Source: Sarcocystis neurona
Lineage: Eukaryota > Apicomplexa > Conoidasida > Eucoccidiorida > Sarcocystidae
Reading direction: 5' to 3'
DNA length: 64,000 bases
NCBI GenBank assembly: GCA_000727475.1
Contig: KL647315.1
Span: forward strand, 1,575,069-1,639,068
In this document: positions 54,301 to 62,917 of the stretch, in pieces
Layout of the letters: the number at the start of each line of letters is the position of its first letter
How positions within the stretch are numbered: position 1 is the stretch's first letter
Notes under the pieces: model-generated
What the model saw: the letters and a program-made list of their open reading frames with translations, nothing else
Told to the model about the DNA's origin: nothing
The model's database searches: none
Program-made: the position numbers and the translations under genes

Positions 54301-57300
54301 CTGTGTATGGAGACGCATGTGTTGGTCGTTGTGTGTTGACGACCTGCGACTAAAATATTTTCGGCGTTTCTTGAAGAAGTCCCCTGCATGCCCGTCGCTT
54401 GCCGTCTCTCCTCCTCAACAGCAGCGGATGCGTCGCCGTCTCGCATGCAGTCTCGTCGCGCATGCAGTCTCGTCGCGCATGCAGTCTCGTCGCGCATGCA
54501 GTCTCGTCGCGCATGCAGTCCGCTTCCGGTGTGTGTCTGTTTTTCGAGGGGACCTTCTTTTGTGTTCGTTTTTTTTTCGAAGGGCAGCAACGACCCCGCG
54601 CTTCGGTCCTTCGAACTGATCCACGAACTGCAGCCGCAGGACTCCGCAAGTCCCGGCCGCTTTCTCTTCTTCCACCAAGTCGCCTTCTTCGACCTCCTCG
54701 AAGACGTAAGACACCCCCCCCCCCTTCTCTGCTGCCCTCGTCGCGGCGTATTCTCCCGTCTTTTGTTTCGCTTTTTTGCTGCCCGGACTTCCTCCCCGCC
54801 TTCGTCTCCCCGTCTCTTCCGCTTCCCGTCTCCTCCCGTGCTCTCTCCTCGGCGTCTCGTCTCTCCGTCTTCCGCCGCCGTCTCTGCCTGCGGGGCTTTG
54901 CTGCTGTTGCTGCTGCTGCCCGCTGCGTCTTCCCGTCTCTCTGCTTCCGCGGCCGCCTTCTCCACGCACGCCTTCTGGCGTTCCGCCTGCCCTGCGCCAA
55001 GTCTGCTGGACATTCCACATGTATATTATAAGTAGACGAATATAGACACAAATGTACATACGTTTCGTCACACATATGTGTTGCTTCGGACACAGATGTA
55101 TGTACACATGCAAATGCATGCGTTAATCGATGGATGTATCTGCCATCACATACGTGTACGTATGTAGATAGATACAAAGATATGAATCTACGTTTGTGTC
55201 CACCAGTTTATACACACATACAAATATATGCTCAAATACACATGTGTCTATCGATACACGTATATATATACACACAAATATATACAGAGGTAGACACCCA
55301 TTTCTTCATCTTCATATATACTCAAATACACACACATATATGTATGACTTCATATACATATGTATATACAAATGTATGGATAAATACACATGTATTTCTC
55401 CCTATACATATACATACATATATATACAAACAAACGTATACATATATATATATATACAAACGTATACAGATATATATATGTGTTTATTCGTATACATACA
55501 TATACACATATAAGTGTATACATGAATATACATGTATTGCTTCGTATATATATGTTTGTACGAATATATGGATAGATACACATATATTTCTTCGTATACA
55601 CATATATATATGTATACAAGTGTATACAGGAATATACATATATATCTCCGTATACATATACACACATATATATACGTATATGTGTAGCAGCTTCTTTTTC
55701 CGGGTGGGTGGCTGGTGGCGAGGCAGGAGCTTGTCGCGTCGATGTGGTCGCGGCGGTGCCGAAAAATGACGGACGCGCGTCTCTGTTCTCCACCTGCTTT
55801 CCTGCGTCTCCGTCTGGGTTTCAGCAGCACCTGCCTTCTGCAGAGACTCGCGCATGCATCACTTTCTTCCCCCATCCTTTGACGTGTGTGCGTGTGTATT
55901 CGTGCATGGAAACTCGCCCATATAAATACACATGCGTGAAGCACGCAGATCAGGAAGAAGAAGACGCGCGCGCGCGCGCGGGTGCGCAGAGAAGCGACAG
56001 CAGCAACAGCAGCAGCAGCAGCGAAGCAGAGAAAGGCCCTGCGCCCGCGCTGCGTCGTCGCCTGCTGCTGTCGCGCAGAGCGGAGAGCGGACAGAAGGGA
56101 GACGTGAGAAAGAGACGGGAAGCAAAAGTAGAGGAGAGCAGAAGTTGACTGCCGCAACGAATTTCCGCGGCGTCTCGTCTTTTCTCTCTGTTACGTCCCC
56201 ACACACACAACACATGCATGCAAACTTGCATGCCACCGAGACACAGCCAGATATATAACAGACTCCCCCTGATACAGGGACCTACATATATATATGTGTG
56301 TGGATATGTGTTCATATATATATATATATGGAAGTGTGTATGTATTTGGGTGTATATAAATGTACACGTGTATATCTATAGATGTATATATACACATATA
56401 TACATATTCTTATGTATATATGTACGTGTATATATGTGTATATACGTATATATATACGTGTATATATGTTGTTGTAGGTGTATATGGATATGTGTGCACA
56501 TATATATATATATATATATATATTTCTACGTATGTACGGAGGTGATGTATACGTGTATGTGTGTATATATGTGTATACATGTATATATGTGTATACATGT
56601 ATATATGTGTATATACGTATGTATGTATATGTATGTGTGTATGAGTGTATTGGTGTGCATGTCTATTTCTATATGTATCCGTGTACGTATATATGTGTAC
56701 ATTTATATATGTATATATGCTTGTATCCATTTGTATGTATATGCATGTGTATATATATATATGTCTATATATATATATATGTATGTGTATAGGTTTGCAT
56801 ATGTATGTCTGAGTGTATATATGCATGTCTGTATATTTGTATATGTATGTCGATGTATATGTGTATCTACGTCTATATATGTAGATGTATATATATGCCT
56901 GTGTATACATGTCTGTATATGTGTTTGTATATGTATATACTCATGTGTATATATACATATATGTATATGTATGGATGTACACGCGCGCCCGCATGCAGGC
57001 AGTTATCCCCTCTGTGCATGCGTGCATATGTGGGGAGAGAGAAGCAGCAACAGATAAATGTCTCCGCATGCACTCGAATAGACCTCCACAGAGATACGTC
57101 CGTCCGAATGAAACAGAGAGAAGAAAATGGCCGTCTGCATGCGTTTCCGAAAGGAAGAGAAGAGATGGGCAGGGAAATGCGAGGGTGTGTGTGCAGAGGA
57201 ACGGCTGTTCTGCTGTTTGTGTTCTTCTTCAGGGAAGCCTGGACCTTCTGGCAGTGGGAGAGCCGCAGCCGTCTCCTTTCTCTCCGTCGCCCTTCAGCAG

Positions 57301-60300
57301 CAGTCGCATATATATGCGAGCGACGGATGTCGACCCGCGCTTTCTCAAGGCGACAGCCTTCACCGGTAAAACACCAGTTCCGCCAGCAGCAGCAGCGACG
57401 TTAAGTTCTTTCGAAAGACTGCGCTGCTGCCGCTGTCCGCCTTCCCTGCCTCGCACACTCTGCAGCTGCTGTCCTCGCGCTCTTCCTCCCACTGCTACTG
57501 CGTTCCCTGCTGCTGGTGCTGCTGCGCTTCCTCCTGCTGCTGCGCCGCATCTTCCTCTTGCTAGTGTTCGCTGCGTTGCTGCTGCAGGCGCTACTGTTTT
57601 CCGTGTTGCCGCTGCAGCACCTGCTGCTGTTCCACGATCCCCTGCGTCACGTGCTGCTGCTGCCTCTGCTGCTGCTGCTGCCTCTGCTGCTGCTGCTGCC
57701 TCTGCTGCTGCTGCTGCCTCTGCTGCTGCTGCTGCCTGAGCTGTGGGTGCCGCTTCGTGACCTGCTGCTGCTGCGTCACGCACTTGCGTCACCTACTGCT
57801 GCTGCTGTTGGATCATATGCCGCTAGGTCACCTGCTGGTGCTGTATCGCCTGCTGCTCGTGCGCACGTGCTGCGTCGCGGTCACCTGCTGCTGTTGCTGC
57901 GGCTGTGTGAGCTTGCTGCTGCTAGATCATGGGTGGTGCTGTTGTATGCCCTTCCTGCTTAATGCCTTCGTGTGCTGGTGCTGCGTTGCTGGACGTGCTG
58001 CTGCTGTTGCGCCTCTCGCCGGCGGTGTGGGGCCGTGCTGCTGCTGCTGCTGCAGCGACGAGCGTCCAGCCACAGCAGCGGCAAACTTCCGGAGGAGCAG
58101 CAGCAGAAGCGAAGGAGAAGGAGTATCAAACATTTCCCGGGCAGAGGAGAAAGAAGAAGACTCGCCTGCGGCCAGCTACGATGACTGCTGCTGCCGCTGC
58201 CGGGGACGACAGCAGCCGCCGAGAGAGTCGCCCGCAGCAGCAGCAGCTGGCCCCTCCGCATGCAGCAGCAGCAGCGTCGCCGCGCAGCAGCAGAGACGAA
58301 GAAGAAGCGGGAGTCGCTGTCGCAGGGAAGGGTGAAGAAGGGGAGGAAGCAGCAGCAGCAACAGCAGAAGGAGAACAAAGCAGAAGAACAGCGAGTTCAA
58401 AACAAGACAGCGGGGCAGGGGGAGGGGCACTTGCTCTACTTCCCACTCTCTGGCGGCCGGACACAACAAAAACATCCTTCTACAAAGCAGCAAGTTTCGG
58501 TGAGCCCCGCTTGCGCTCCTCTCTGCTCGTGGAAGACCCCAAAGCAGCGCGCATGCATCGAGTTCCGCTCCTTGTGCCTCTTCGTCCCGAGTCATTCTCG
58601 CGCAGCAGCGTGCACACCTGGACAGCAGCAACGCGGCGGTCGATTTCCTCCTCCTCCTCCCTTCTTCTTCGTGTCTCCGACTTTCTTGCTTCGCTTCCTT
58701 TCCTGAGAGACGCGCATGCATTTCCAAATACATACACATATAATATAACACAGGAGATATATACACATGCATTCGCTACACAGACAGACGCTATACATAC
58801 CCAACCACACACATATATGTATGTACCTATGTCTGAGCAAATACTTGGGTATCCTATATGTTCTATATATTATATATACACACACGTACTCACACACATA
58901 CATACACACCGACGCACGCTATATCAAGGGTGGTCGAAGCGCCGTATCAGATACCGAAGCACAGACGCATATCCACCTATCTATCCACCTATTTGTAAAT
59001 AAATATGTATATATGTATATATGTGTGTCTAGGACTGATTCTGCTGTCGAGAACTGCATGCAAATACTTCTGCGTTGGTGGGGTTTTTTTGGGAACTCCT
59101 CGCTTCTCTCTGTGGACGCATGCGTGCTTGTGTGTGTGTCCCCTTCTCTATCTTCGGCTTCCTATATATATATATATATATATATGCGCCTCTATACATT
59201 ACTTATATACCCATTTATATATATATGTATGTATATGTATGTATTTGTATGTATGCATGTGTCTACTTTTGATCGGTTGCAAGCAGCTGCTCTCCCTTTT
59301 GAAGCAGCAATCAAAAAAGAAGAGGGACACGATGTTACATACACAAACATATACACATCAACACATATGATATGCTTGCATGCATGCATATGGATATACA
59401 TATGTTTCTATCGTACATCTAATATACATGTATATGTGTATATATATATATATATTAAATGTATACTATACATGCATATGTATATATGGGTATGTACGGA
59501 AGTACGTACGTATGTGTATATGGTATGTATATATATAGATGTAGTGCCCGTGTCTCTCTCTCTGTATATATAGATGAAATGGATACTCTACGTGTGTGCA
59601 TGTATATGTATCTACGTCTGTATGTATGCATGGTTGGTATATATAATAATATATATATATGTGTAGTGTACGTGTGTGTGTGTGTCTGCCTGTCTGCCTG
59701 TCTGCCTGTGTGTCTCTATATATATGTATGATAGATATATACGTATACAAGTGTTTATATATGTGTATGGATATATACGCTTCTGTATGGATATCCGTAC
59801 GTGGAAGTGTCAATATATGTGCATGTGTATGTATGTGTGAATATATAGAAATACGCCTGTGTGTGTCTATATGTGTGTATATGATATATACACATATGTC
59901 TGCCTGTATATAGTTATATGATGCACGTGTATGGATGTCTTGCTGTTGAGAGATAAGTGGATATGTGTGTGTGTATTGACGTGTTTATGTATACGTAGAG
60001 AGAAAGGGAGATGAGAGGGACATGCATGATGGATAGCGTGGAGGAGCCGGAGAATACGTCGGCCGAATTGGAGGGAAGCGACTTACGAAATTTCTTCTTG
60101 TCTGGGGGTTGTCTGCGCTGCGTGCTCCGCGGACGTCGTCCTCTCCTGCTGTTTCAGGGAGGGTCCTCCTCAACTTCGTGTCTCTGTTAAAATGTTATTT
60201 CTTAACCTGCGCTTCTCCTGCTGCCCTCTCCTGCTGCTGTGCCCGTGGGCCACACACTGCTGCTCTTGCTGCGCTTCTCTGCTCTGCGGCGCCTGTCGTT

Positions 60301-60998
60301 CAACCTGCTGCTGCTGCTCTGCTGCTGCTGCTCTGCTGCTGCAGGACCTTCGTTCAAATTGACGATAACCGACTTGAACGGCGTTAAAACGTCTCGCGCG
60401 GGTACACGCAGAACCACTTGCTCCTGCTCCTCTGTTGCTGCTGCTGCTTCCCTTACTGCTGCTCCTGCTATTGCTCTTCCTGCTGCTGCTGCAGCTCCTG
60501 CTCTTGTTGCTGAAGCTCTGCCTGCTGCTGTTATTCTTGTTGCTCCTGCTGTTGCTGCTCACGTTGTTGCTGCTCGTCTTGCCGTGTCTGGTGTTTCTCC
60601 TCCTGCTGCTCTCCCTGCTGCTGCTGCACCTGCTGCTCCACCTGCTGCCGCCCTCCCTGCTGCTCTTTCAGCAGTGCTGCTGCATGCGCGTGTCCTAATG
60701 TTCCATTTACCGGGGACGGTGCGCCTCCCTCGCGTCGTCTGGGCAGATGCATGCGTCAGCAGTTTCAACAGCAATGCAGAGAGTCAGCAGCGCACCTCCT
60801 TTCGGAGAAGTTGAAGCGGCCGCCGAACGAGAGAAATGACGCAGAGCCCAGGGCGGAGAGCGGCTTCTACGCGTCCCCCAAGGGAGAGGAAAATGACGTC
60901 TGCAGAGAGAAGAACACGAAAAAACAAAATTCATTTCTTCACGTATAAGTGTGCGAGCACCTGCCAATATCTTGGTATGGTACTGCGTGGGCACATGC

Positions 60999-61033
<35 letters not shown>

Positions 61034-62917
61034 AAGTGTATACATATGTATGTATTGGAAGGACAAACTCTAGGGAGAGAGAGAGAGGAAGGGGAAAACA
61101 GACAAAAGAGAGAATTTCTTCTCCACATATACATATAAGTACATGTACACGGCAATACCTTCGTACTGCATGCATGCATATCTATATACATATATATATG
61201 TATACACGTATATATGTATATACATATATATGTATATACGTATATCTATATACTTAGGATGTAGAAGTTCTCTGTCTCTGTATACATGTTTGTGTAAATT
61301 ACGTCATTTCTCAGAGTCTCTGTGTCTCTGTCCTTCTGTCTTTTTATCCGTTTACATTTATATATACATAGATGGGTATGTGCCATTCATATATACATGT
61401 GTGTATATGTGCTGGGTAGTAGTTTCGTCAGAGAAATGTATGTAGAAGTGCGGGCAAGGAATGTTGGCTGCTGCTCCTCGACAGACGTTTTGATGGAGGG
61501 AATGCTTCTATTGCGCGACACAGCAGCGGCAGTAGCAGCAGCAGAAGCAGCAACAGCAGCAGCGGCAGTAGCAGCAACAGCAGCAGTAGTAGTAACAGCA
61601 GCAACAGCAGCAGGAGCAGTGATAGTGAGAGCAGCAGCAGCAGTAGCAGTAAAAGAAGCAGCAACAGCAGTTAGAACAGCAGCAGCAGCATTACGAGTAC
61701 CAGCCGCAGCAGCAGCAGCAGGAGCAGCAACAGCAGCAGCATTCCCAGCAACAGCAGCGGGGGCAGCAAAGTTTCCTTTCTTTCCCTGCTGAAGTGCAAC
61801 CCCGCATTCCTTTCTGCTTTTTCTTCATTCTCGTGCTCGAGGTGGTGGAGTCCGCTTTCCTTTCAGAAAGTGAATTTGACCCGCACAAGAAGTGTCTCGC
61901 TGACGTCCCGTGCCCCTCCCCGTGTGTCTCCGTGTCTCCGTGTGTGTGTCTCTCTTCGTGCGTCGACTTCCAGCAGTTGCCAGACATTCGTCGCATGCAC
62001 TCGTAGAGCAGTTCTACCTTTTCTTTCTCTATGCATGCTGCAATTTCTTCTCCTCCGTTTTCGTCTTCTTCGGCAGGTGTTGCTGCACTGCGCAGGGCAC
62101 GCTATACGTACACACCCAATGCAGGCGCATTTGTCTCGTCTCGTCTCTCTTCTTTGCGCGAGGCTGCTTTTGCTGTAGCGACGGGCGACCTTGAAGGTTC
62201 CTTTTCTTTTCGCATTTTGTCCCTTTTCGGTTTTCTTCGGTCCTTCTCATCTTCTTCTTCTTCCTGTCCTTCCCTTCCCTTCCCTTATATTTTCGCCTCC
62301 TCTTTGACAGCTCGCCCGTCCTCTCCTGTGTCTCCCGTTTTCGTCTGGTGCGTCTCCCCCTTCCGCTCCTTTCTTCGTTTATTTGTTTTTCGAAGGCGGT
62401 CCTTTCCCTGGGCGCCCTCCCCTCCCCACGGCGTCCACATGCCTCTAGCAAGTTCTCGAAGTTCTTCCCCGACCGGTGGTTCCCTCTGTGAGAGGGGCTC
62501 TCACCGGTGTGGCTGCTTCGCTTCCTTCTCTTCTCCCCCGCTGCTGCTGCTGTTGCTGCTGCTGCTCCTCTCCCTCCCGCCGTTGCTGCTGTTGCTGCCT
62601 TCTTCCTCGTCCTGCTGCTGCGTCCTGTCCCGCTGCTGCTGTCGTCTTCCCCGCCGGCCTGCTGCTGCGCCCGCTGTCGCTGCTTTCCTCCTCGGCTGCT
62701 GCTGCTGCGCTTCCTGTCGGGTTGCGGCTGCCGCGTTCTCTTCCCGTCCCAGCTGCTGCTGCTGCTCGTTTCGTCCTCTGTTGCTGCTGCTGCTGCAGCA
62801 ACGCAGCTGAGTCAGTCGGCGCACTGCCCGCTGCAGCTGCCGTTCGTTTTGTTTGGCCTGAGTCGGACGAACAACTACATCGAAGAGTTTTACGTCGGCT
62901 TGCCTCTTTCTGCAAAG
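39251..62917 (+). CDS. TIP: TIP/ITFG1-like FG-GAP repeat surface protein, partial (3' end outside window)
   Basis: Supported exons: to 44386, 46020-46296, 52078-52275, 54583-54705, 57233-57365, 60345-60401 and 62799-62917. Likely additional exons are about 46500-46595, 49982-50021 and 50216-50316. Spliced in order they follow the human ITFG1 (TIP) layout: [15 protein letters not shown] entry segment, FG-GAP/calcium loops [43 protein letters not shown] and [11 protein letters not shown], then [15 protein letters not shown], and the C-terminal QLSQSAH...[18 protein letters not shown] hallmark. Family knowledge: a signal peptide, a beta-propeller ectodomain and one C-terminal membrane helix. That C-terminal helix would lie beyond 64000. 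The protein is inflated by Ala/Gln/Glu/Ser runs between the conserved blocks. Function in coccidia is not established. Confidence 0.88.
44210..44305 (+). repeat. Polyglutamine tract, 32 Gln codons (CAG/CAA mix)
   Basis: 96 bases of CAG and CAA only, in the TIP reading frame, directly between DPTPLPARP and [14 protein letters not shown], that is just before the fourth FG-GAP block. The mixture of CAG and CAA indicates the Gln run is not a pure recent CAG slippage tract. Confidence 0.95.
44387..46019 (+). other. TIP intron between exon 1 and the EIWVN exon
   Basis: Contains TATG/TACA microsatellite at about 44560-44960, a CTAT tetranucleotide run at about 44980-45090, mixed sequence, the 82-bp tandem array at 45454-45750 and an imperfect palindrome at 45947. 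The acceptor is CTCCTGCAG, ending at 46019. A 507-codon minus-strand frame crosses the array and is a repeat artefact. Confidence 0.8.
45454..45750. repeat. 82-bp tandem array, about 3.6 copies, each with a 14-bp palindrome
   Basis: GGTGTACGTACACC starts at 45491, 45573, 45655 and 45737, exactly 82 bp apart. The unit continues with AGACGATGCCGTGAG, a GTGTCTGTCCCCCGAGCAGG segment and CGCGCACCGCGTGCAGCTC before the next palindrome. Copies differ at a handful of bases. The array is GC-rich, unlike the TA-rich DNA before it. 82 is not divisible by 3, so frames rotate from copy to copy. Confidence 0.95.
46020..46296 (+). CDS. TIP: TIP-like gene, exon with EIWVN and FADFNAD
   Basis: Starts on a codon boundary after CTCCTGCAG, matching the phase-0 donor of exon 1. 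It reads QVYRPASLP, an Ala/Gly-rich linker, then [20 protein letters not shown] and [13 protein letters not shown], which align with the FEIWENLD and VGQSAFADFDGDG blocks of human ITFG1. It ends in phase 1 at donor GTAACT (46297), inside the fifth calcium loop. Confidence 0.88.
46500..46595 (+). CDS. TIP: TIP-like gene, candidate exon ([12 protein letters not shown]...SDGRLHFE)
   Basis: The frame containing [19 protein letters not shown] and SDGRLHFE resembles the family block after the fifth loop (a D-x-x-x-P-x-C...C...IYLV pattern in human ITFG1). Its end, GAG/GTGTAC at 46596, is phase 0 and fits the phase-0 start of the exon at 49982. The upstream side does not fit: available AGs (46492-46493, 46498-46499) give a phase-2 entry, while the preceding exon ends in phase 1. 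A micro-exon, an unusual splice site or a sequence error would reconcile this. Confidence 0.4.
   Translation, partial: SSLVCMRFGGVATPVRMPDTVRIYFGRPPTF
46596..49981 (+). other. TIP intron with CTG tracts and palindrome cluster
   Basis: Holds a palindrome at its very start (46596), TA/TATG microsatellites (about 46880-46930, 47140-47200, 48360-48600, 49070-49180), CTG-rich DNA at about 47380-48180, and a cluster of palindromes at 48959 and 49303-49797. A frame at 48829-48910 before a GTAAGT donor was considered as an exon but does not join in phase. No other gene is recognised. Confidence 0.55.
48959..49797. repeat. Cluster of GGTGTACGTACACC palindromes
   Basis: Perfect copies start at 48959, 49512 and 49636. 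Copies with one mismatch start at 49303 (last base), 49478 (central C to G), 49753 and 49784 (first base). They lie in the TIP intron just before the candidate exon at 49982. Spacing is irregular here, unlike the 82-bp array upstream. Confidence 0.95.
49982..50021 (+). CDS. TIP: TIP-like gene, candidate short exon ([13 protein letters not shown])
   Basis: Follows acceptor TTTGCGCAG (49981) on a codon boundary and reads [13 protein letters not shown] before a GTGACG donor at 50022 in phase 1. The phase fits the next exon. The same frame stays open further ([19 protein letters not shown]), so a longer exon with another donor is possible. The assignment rests on phase and position, with weak sequence similarity. 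Confidence 0.4.
50216..50316 (+). CDS. TIP: TIP-like gene, candidate exon ([17 protein letters not shown])
   Basis: After a CTG polypyrimidine-like tract and TGCAG, the phase-1 frame reads [20 protein letters not shown] then [13 protein letters not shown] and stops at a consensus donor, GTGAGT (50317), in phase 0. That phase matches the secure exon at 52078. An alternative acceptor at 50238-50239 would start it at 50240 in the same frame. Composition is normal protein, unlike the surrounding CTG repeat. Confidence 0.6.
50317..52077 (+). other. TIP intron before the [11 protein letters not shown] exon
   Basis: C/T-rich DNA to about 50900, a short TATA run, mixed sequence at 51060-51430, then TATG/TACA microsatellite at about 51460-51910. 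A GCATGCATGCATGCAT run sits near 51122. The acceptor is TGTCTGCAG, ending at 52077. No coding signal is seen. Confidence 0.8.
52078..52275 (+). CDS. TIP: TIP-like gene, exon with FG-GAP loop [11 protein letters not shown]
   Basis: 198 nt, phase 0 at both ends. Reads [20 protein letters not shown], then [12 protein letters not shown], the canonical calcium loop [17 protein letters not shown] and [13 protein letters not shown]. It aligns with the HIGDYNMDGYPDALV block of human ITFG1. The donor is GTAAAC at 52276. Confidence 0.95.
52285..52850. repeat. TCTCC/GTCTCC pyrimidine satellite, about 570 bp
   Basis: Tandem CCGTCTCC, CCCTCTC and CTGTTCCTCTC words with almost no purines on the + strand apart from G before TCTCC. 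It is the longest pyrimidine run in the window and directly follows the donor of the 52078-52275 exon. All three + strand frames stay open across it, which explains the long Ser/Pro/Leu/Val frames there. Confidence 0.9.
53807..53950. repeat. 18-bp tandem repeat, eight copies, in TACA/TATA DNA
   Basis: CGTATACATACATATATA or the variant CGTATACATACATACATA starts at 53807 and recurs every 18 bases to 53933. The period is divisible by 3, so each strand has unbroken Tyr/Thr/Ile/His or Tyr/Val/Met/Cys frames, which are not genes. Confidence 0.9.
54443..54520. repeat. 17-bp tandem repeat with GCATGC core, 4.6 copies
   Basis: GCATGCAGTCTCGTCGC starts at 54443, 54460, 54477, 54494 and 54511 (last copy truncated after 10 bases). 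Copies are identical. It lies 62 bases before the TIP exon at 54583. Confidence 0.95.
54583..54705 (+). CDS. TIP: TIP-like gene, exon with FELIHELQP and FFDLLED
   Basis: 123 nt, phase 0 at both ends. Reads [32 protein letters not shown] and VAFFDLLED, matching the ITFG1 block that ends VATFFDIYED. The donor is GTAAGA at 54706. The acceptor is CGAAG, ending at 54582; a second AG five bases later would break the frame. Confidence 0.93.
54706..57232 (+). other. TIP intron, TA/TATG-rich
   Basis: Pyrimidine-rich to about 55000, then TATA/TACA microsatellite at 55030-55690, a mixed stretch with AGC and CGCG runs at 55700-56180, and dense TATG microsatellite at 56280-56980. The acceptor is TTCTTCTTCAG, ending at 57232. 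No coding signal is seen. Confidence 0.85.
57233..57365 (+). CDS. TIP: TIP-like gene, exon with GSLDLLAV and [12 protein letters not shown]
   Basis: Begins in phase 0 with [12 protein letters not shown], continuing the FFDLLED of the previous exon exactly as FFDIYEDGILDIVVL does in human ITFG1. It then has a Pro/Ser insertion and [21 protein letters not shown], equivalent to the DAYFVKVIVLSG strand. It ends in phase 1 at donor GTAAAA (57366). Confidence 0.92.
57366..60344 (+). other. TIP intron with opposed CTG and CAG blocks
   Basis: CTG-rich DNA at about 57420-58050 is followed immediately by CAG-rich DNA at about 58060-58400, then mixed sequence and TA/TATG microsatellite at 58720-60000, and CTG again at 60215-60340 before the acceptor GCTGCAG. 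ITFG1 relatives have a Cys-containing segment at this place in the protein; I could not find an exon for it here, although the flanking exons join in phase without one. Confidence 0.75.
60345..60401 (+). CDS. TIP: TIP-like gene, 57-nt exon ([18 protein letters not shown])
   Basis: Enters with two bases completing Gly, reads [18 protein letters not shown] and leaves in phase 1 at GTACAC (60402). It corresponds to the PGPYIMYTTVDANGYLKNG strand of human ITFG1. The donor is weaker than average, but phase on both sides and conservation support it. Confidence 0.85.
60402..62798 (+). other. TIP intron
   Basis: CTG-rich DNA at about 60430-60690, TA/TATG at 60995-61260, CAG/GCA repeat at 61520-61775, pyrimidine-rich DNA from 61900, and CTG-rich DNA at 62520-62795 acting as the lead-in to the acceptor CTGCTGCAG (ending at 62798). 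No coding signal is seen. Confidence 0.85.
61520..61775. repeat. CAG/GCA trinucleotide tract in TIP intron
   Basis: About 255 bases of GCA/CAG/GTA triplets with few interruptions. The + strand frame reads as poly(Ala/Val/Thr) and the minus frame as poly-Leu. Its position between two secure exons places it in an intron, showing that such tracts are not confined to coding DNA. Confidence 0.85.
62799..62917 (+). CDS. TIP: TIP-like gene, exon with the C-terminal family signature
   Basis: 119 nt. Enters with two bases of Ala, then [20 protein letters not shown] followed by [19 protein letters not shown]. This is the best-conserved segment of the TIP/ITFG1 family (human QLSQSAHLALQLPYNVLGLG followed by RSANFLDHLYVGIP). 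It ends in phase 0 at donor GTAAAG (62918). The remaining C-terminus and membrane helix should lie beyond the window. Confidence 0.95.

Larger units (their letters stand above)
52276..54582 (+). other. TIP intron with TCTCC satellite and TACA arrays
   Basis: Starts with almost 600 bases of pure pyrimidine satellite, then mixed DNA to 53040, TATG/TACA microsatellite at 53040-53600 and 53780-54260, and the 17-bp GCATGC repeat at 54443-54520 just before the acceptor region (TTTTTTTCGAAG, ending at 54582). No coding signal is seen. Confidence 0.85.
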
